A model generated the notes under the pieces. That model was given only the letters and a program-made list of their open reading frames with translations, made no database searches and was not told the origin of the DNA. From Bermanella sp036960565 (GTDB lineage Bacteria; Pseudomonadota; Gammaproteobacteria; Pseudomonadales; Oceanobacteraceae), in NCBI GenBank assembly GCA_036960565.1, contig JBALXQ010000014.1, positions 48,406 through 112,405 on the forward strand: DNA of 64,000 bases, read 5' to 3'. A program made the position numbers and the translations under genes. Positions 62,158-64,000 of the stretch are shown here, piece after piece (the stretch's first letter is position 1; every line of letters starts with the position of its first letter).

Positions 62158-62664
62158 TTAAGCGGGCACCACTGAGGCAAGCTCTTCTTTTGTGGGCAAT
62201 TCCTTACCCACTGCTTTGCCGGTAGCAGAGTAATAGGCCAATCCCTGAGACGTTTTTTTAAACACGCTTTTCATGAAGGGCGCCATCATAACAAAACCCA
62301 ACAGCCAGCCAAATGGCCCACCCTTAACCACAAAATCCATGGATATAGTGATATCGCAGCTATTGGCAGTAACCGGCACCACTTTCATGGTGGCAATGGC
62401 CGAGTTAAGTGGCATGGTATGGTCAGTCAGCACCACGGTTACGCTTTCACCTTCTTTTAATTCAATAATTTCTTCAACAATCTTGGTTCCATCATAAAAA
62501 TTGCAGGAGCGCTTGGCCCCAATACCCGAATTTTGGCCATTGGTAAGGGGCGAGGTCTCAATGGCGGGGGCAAAGTTTGCCACCGCGCCAAAGTCATTTA
62601 AAGCGTTCCAAACCTTGTTTGCCGGAACATTAAATCTGCTGGTGTTTTCAACGTGTTGTGCCAT
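62158..62664 (-). CDS. SRPBCC-family (polyketide cyclase/START-like) protein
   Basis: A 168-residue protein with the fold's opening FNVPANKVWNALNDFGAVAN and F-APAIE, then SGIGAKRSCNFYDGTKIVEE in the cavity strand. It ends in a hydrophobic helix (GGPFGWLLGFVMMAPFMKSV) that may line the ligand pocket or touch a membrane. SRPBCC proteins bind hydrophobic ligands, and function varies widely. It stands alone and is convergent with the oxidoreductase gene. GGAGGC lies upstream of the ATG on its strand. Confidence 0.8.
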   Translation of the reverse strand: MAQHVENTSRFNVPANKVWNALNDFGAVANFAPAIETSPLTNGQNSGIGAKRSCNFYDGTKIVEEIIELKEGESVTVVLTDHTMPLNSAIATMKVVPVTANSCDITISMDFVVKGGPFGWLLGFVMMAPFMKSVFKKTSQGLAYYSATGKAVGKELPTKEELASVVPA

Positions 62665-63033
62665 GACGGCCTCCTATTACTCTGTTCAATTGAGAGTATT
62701 GAATTCGGTTTTTATTGCGCTTTGATTGGATTGCTGGCTAAGGATTATCCATTAACCTACTGACAGGGTGTGTCAGTAGTGATGAGATTCTTTTATACCC
62801 TAGACATACCATAGACCAAGCTGAGCAGCTCCAAAGCTTTAAAAGCAAAAAAAGCCCCCCCTAGCGCCATGATGGCTAGGTTTACAATTAAGCTGGCAAA
62901 TAATTAGTAGGGGTTCTCTTAATAGACTTTAAGCAAGTCAAACGATACCCTTGGGCGCCTAATTTTAGCGACTCGCTGCTTTGTCTATTTAAATTAGTGT
63001 TTTGATTAACGTGAAGTCATTTATAGGATATTT
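62665..63033. other. non-coding spacer with a hairpin
   Basis: CCTAGC at 62860-62865 pairs with GCTAGG at 62875-62880. Seven As and a C-run lie to the left, so on the minus strand it looks like an intrinsic terminator with GGGGGGGC then T-run. No minus-strand gene was seen ending there. The remainder shows nothing. Confidence 0.4.
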
Positions 63034-63666
63034 ATGCTAAAAGCTCACCATTTGTTCTTTCTACTAGTTTTAATCAGTTCTATGGGGCATGCGCAGAGCT
63101 CACGAGAATTCCGTTCTAATCATTCAGTGGGTTTAGATTTGGTTGCCTCACCGGCTTCATTACCCTTTCCTGGCTCTAAAGGGGTTGCGATTAACTTTAA
63201 CTTGTCTCCTAACTGGCAAATTGGAGTGGACTATATGTCTACTGGCTTAGAGGTGAATTTTTCAAAGTTAAATTTAGCGGGTTTTAATGAAAAGAATATA
63301 GGCATAAAAGCACGCCGCTTTTATGGCAATAGCTTTAATTTGTCTTTTGGTTATGTGCGTCGAACCAATGAGGTGTACCTAGACCCAAGTGTGTACGGTT
63401 TTAGTGTAAGTGATATAAATTTTAGAACCGAAGCCTATACCGATATGTTGCACCTAGGAATGGCCCATCATTGGCAATTTGACAACTTGAGCTTGGCGGT
63501 GAATTGGTTAACCCTTAATTTACCATTGAATGGCGAGGTGACCCAGTCAGCCGCTAGTCAAACCGATGATGAAGAAGATAAAGATGACATTCGCAGGGCT
63601 GAAAATGTATTAACCTGGTACCCCAACGTAGCCATCTTTACCTTGAGCGCAGGCTATATGTTTTAA
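63034..63666 (+). CDS. small outer-membrane beta-barrel-like protein
   Basis: A 210-residue protein with a clean signal peptide (LFFLLVLISSMGHA, then QSSREF). The mature chain alternates amphipathic strands rich in aromatic residues (NLSPNWQIGVDYMSTGLEVN, SFNLSFGYVRRTNEV, WQFDNLSLAVNWLTLNL) and ends with a terminal strand IFTLSAGYMF, whose closing Phe is the usual OMP end signal. The total length fits an eight-stranded barrel. An acidic loop (DDEEDKDD) precedes the last strand. I do not recognise a specific family. Confidence 0.65.
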   Translation: MLKAHHLFFLLVLISSMGHAQSSREFRSNHSVGLDLVASPASLPFPGSKGVAINFNLSPNWQIGVDYMSTGLEVNFSKLNLAGFNEKNIGIKARRFYGNSFNLSFGYVRRTNEVYLDPSVYGFSVSDINFRTEAYTDMLHLGMAHHWQFDNLSLAVNWLTLNLPLNGEVTQSAASQTDDEEDKDDIRRAENVLTWYPNVAIFTLSAGYMF

Positions 63667-63830
63667 AGAAAAATCAAAGGGGCAAACTCATAAAATTTCT
63701 GAGCTCAGTAAAAACTGGTTTACCCAAAGAGTTACAGACTAATTATCAAAGTAAGATAAAACTGTTAAGTCTAACTTATGTCAAAGCATAATTGGATTAA
63801 CGTCAGAATAGAAATATTAAGGAGTTAGGT

Positions 63831-64000
63831 ATGACTGAAGAACAGAATTTAAAAGGTTTAGGCGGGTGGTTAATACTGGTTGGAATAGGGGTTGTACTTT
63901 CACCATTTCGATTAACTTTTGAATATTACCCCATATTTTCACAAATATTCACCGATGGTACATGGGAAGTCTTAACAACAGTGGGTACCGAAGCATACAA
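63831..64000 (+). CDS. DUF2569-family membrane protein, N-terminal part
   Basis: The ATG at 63831 follows AAGGAG, and the frame is open to the window edge (56 full codons). It begins MTEEQNLKGLGGWLILVGIG, which matches the N-terminus of DUF2569 proteins (KGLGGWLILVGIGL..). These are small multi-helix membrane proteins of unknown function. The rest lies outside the window. Confidence 0.7.
   Translation, partial: MTEEQNLKGLGGWLILVGIGVVLSPFRLTFEYYPIFSQIFTDGTWEVLTTVGTEAY

Overview
The window reads as ordinary chromosome of a marine-type gammaproteobacterium, interrupted by about 10 kb of visibly more AT-rich accessory DNA. The assignment rests on gene content: creBCD, FadH-type 2,4-dienoyl-CoA reductase, the YfhM-type alpha-2-macroglobulin plus pbpC pair, yggL, and many LysR regulators each divergent from one enzyme gene. 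Orphan periplasmic solute-binding proteins and surface lipoproteins would suit an Oceanospirillales-like organism, but no rRNA or other phylogenetic marker is present, so order-level placement is a guess. No tRNA, rRNA, CRISPR array, integrase or complete transposase was seen.

Layout. 1-10.7 kb: the start of an RND/MMPL exporter with a divergent LysR gene; a PKD plus beta-helix lipoprotein behind a perfect CRP-type site; a secreted HExxH protein; a cNMP-binding protein with an AI-2E-family permease; and three orphan solute-binding proteins around a STAS-like protein and a 3D-domain protein. 10.7-14.3 kb: creBCD on the minus strand, with the creD start buried in a near-perfect palindrome. 14.4-21 kb: four transcriptional regulators (two LysR, TetR, membrane AraC) with a GST-like protein, cytochrome b561 and a PhnD-like binding protein. 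21.3-28.7 kb: a 998-residue kelch-like lipoprotein, a MocR regulator divergent from an EamA permease with repeated TACAGTT operators, and O-acetylhomoserine sulfhydrylase. 28.9-36.2 kb: the alpha-2-macroglobulin/pbpC operon. 36.4-43.7 kb: signalling genes, including a haem-motif histidine kinase whose phosphoacceptor His is Gln, a secreted amine-oxidase-like flavoprotein, and a kinase / receiver / diguanylate cyclase set. 43.8-48 kb: acyl-CoA dehydrogenase divergent from fadH.

48-58.5 kb is the accessory block. Eight genes all lie on the plus strand, mostly with their own ribosome-binding site and separated by 80-450 bp spacers: a tiny P-loop protein, a Cys-rich protein, a VRR-NUC nuclease, a protein of four 23-residue repeats, a putAbiC-like membrane protein, a six-repeat propeller-like protein, a MACPF pore-former and a secreted IPT/TIG protein. 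Most spacers carry copies of a roughly 47-bp imperfect palindrome, and one carries the tail of an IS3-family transposase. The layout resembles a cassette array or a repeat-driven island, but no integrase is visible. The strongest candidates for something undescribed are the propeller plus MACPF pair and the spacer-repeat architecture.

58.6-64 kb returns to core genes: yggL, a UspB-like membrane protein, a LysR gene divergent from an NDH-2/AIF-like flavoprotein, an SRPBCC protein, a small outer-membrane-like protein and the start of a DUF2569 gene.
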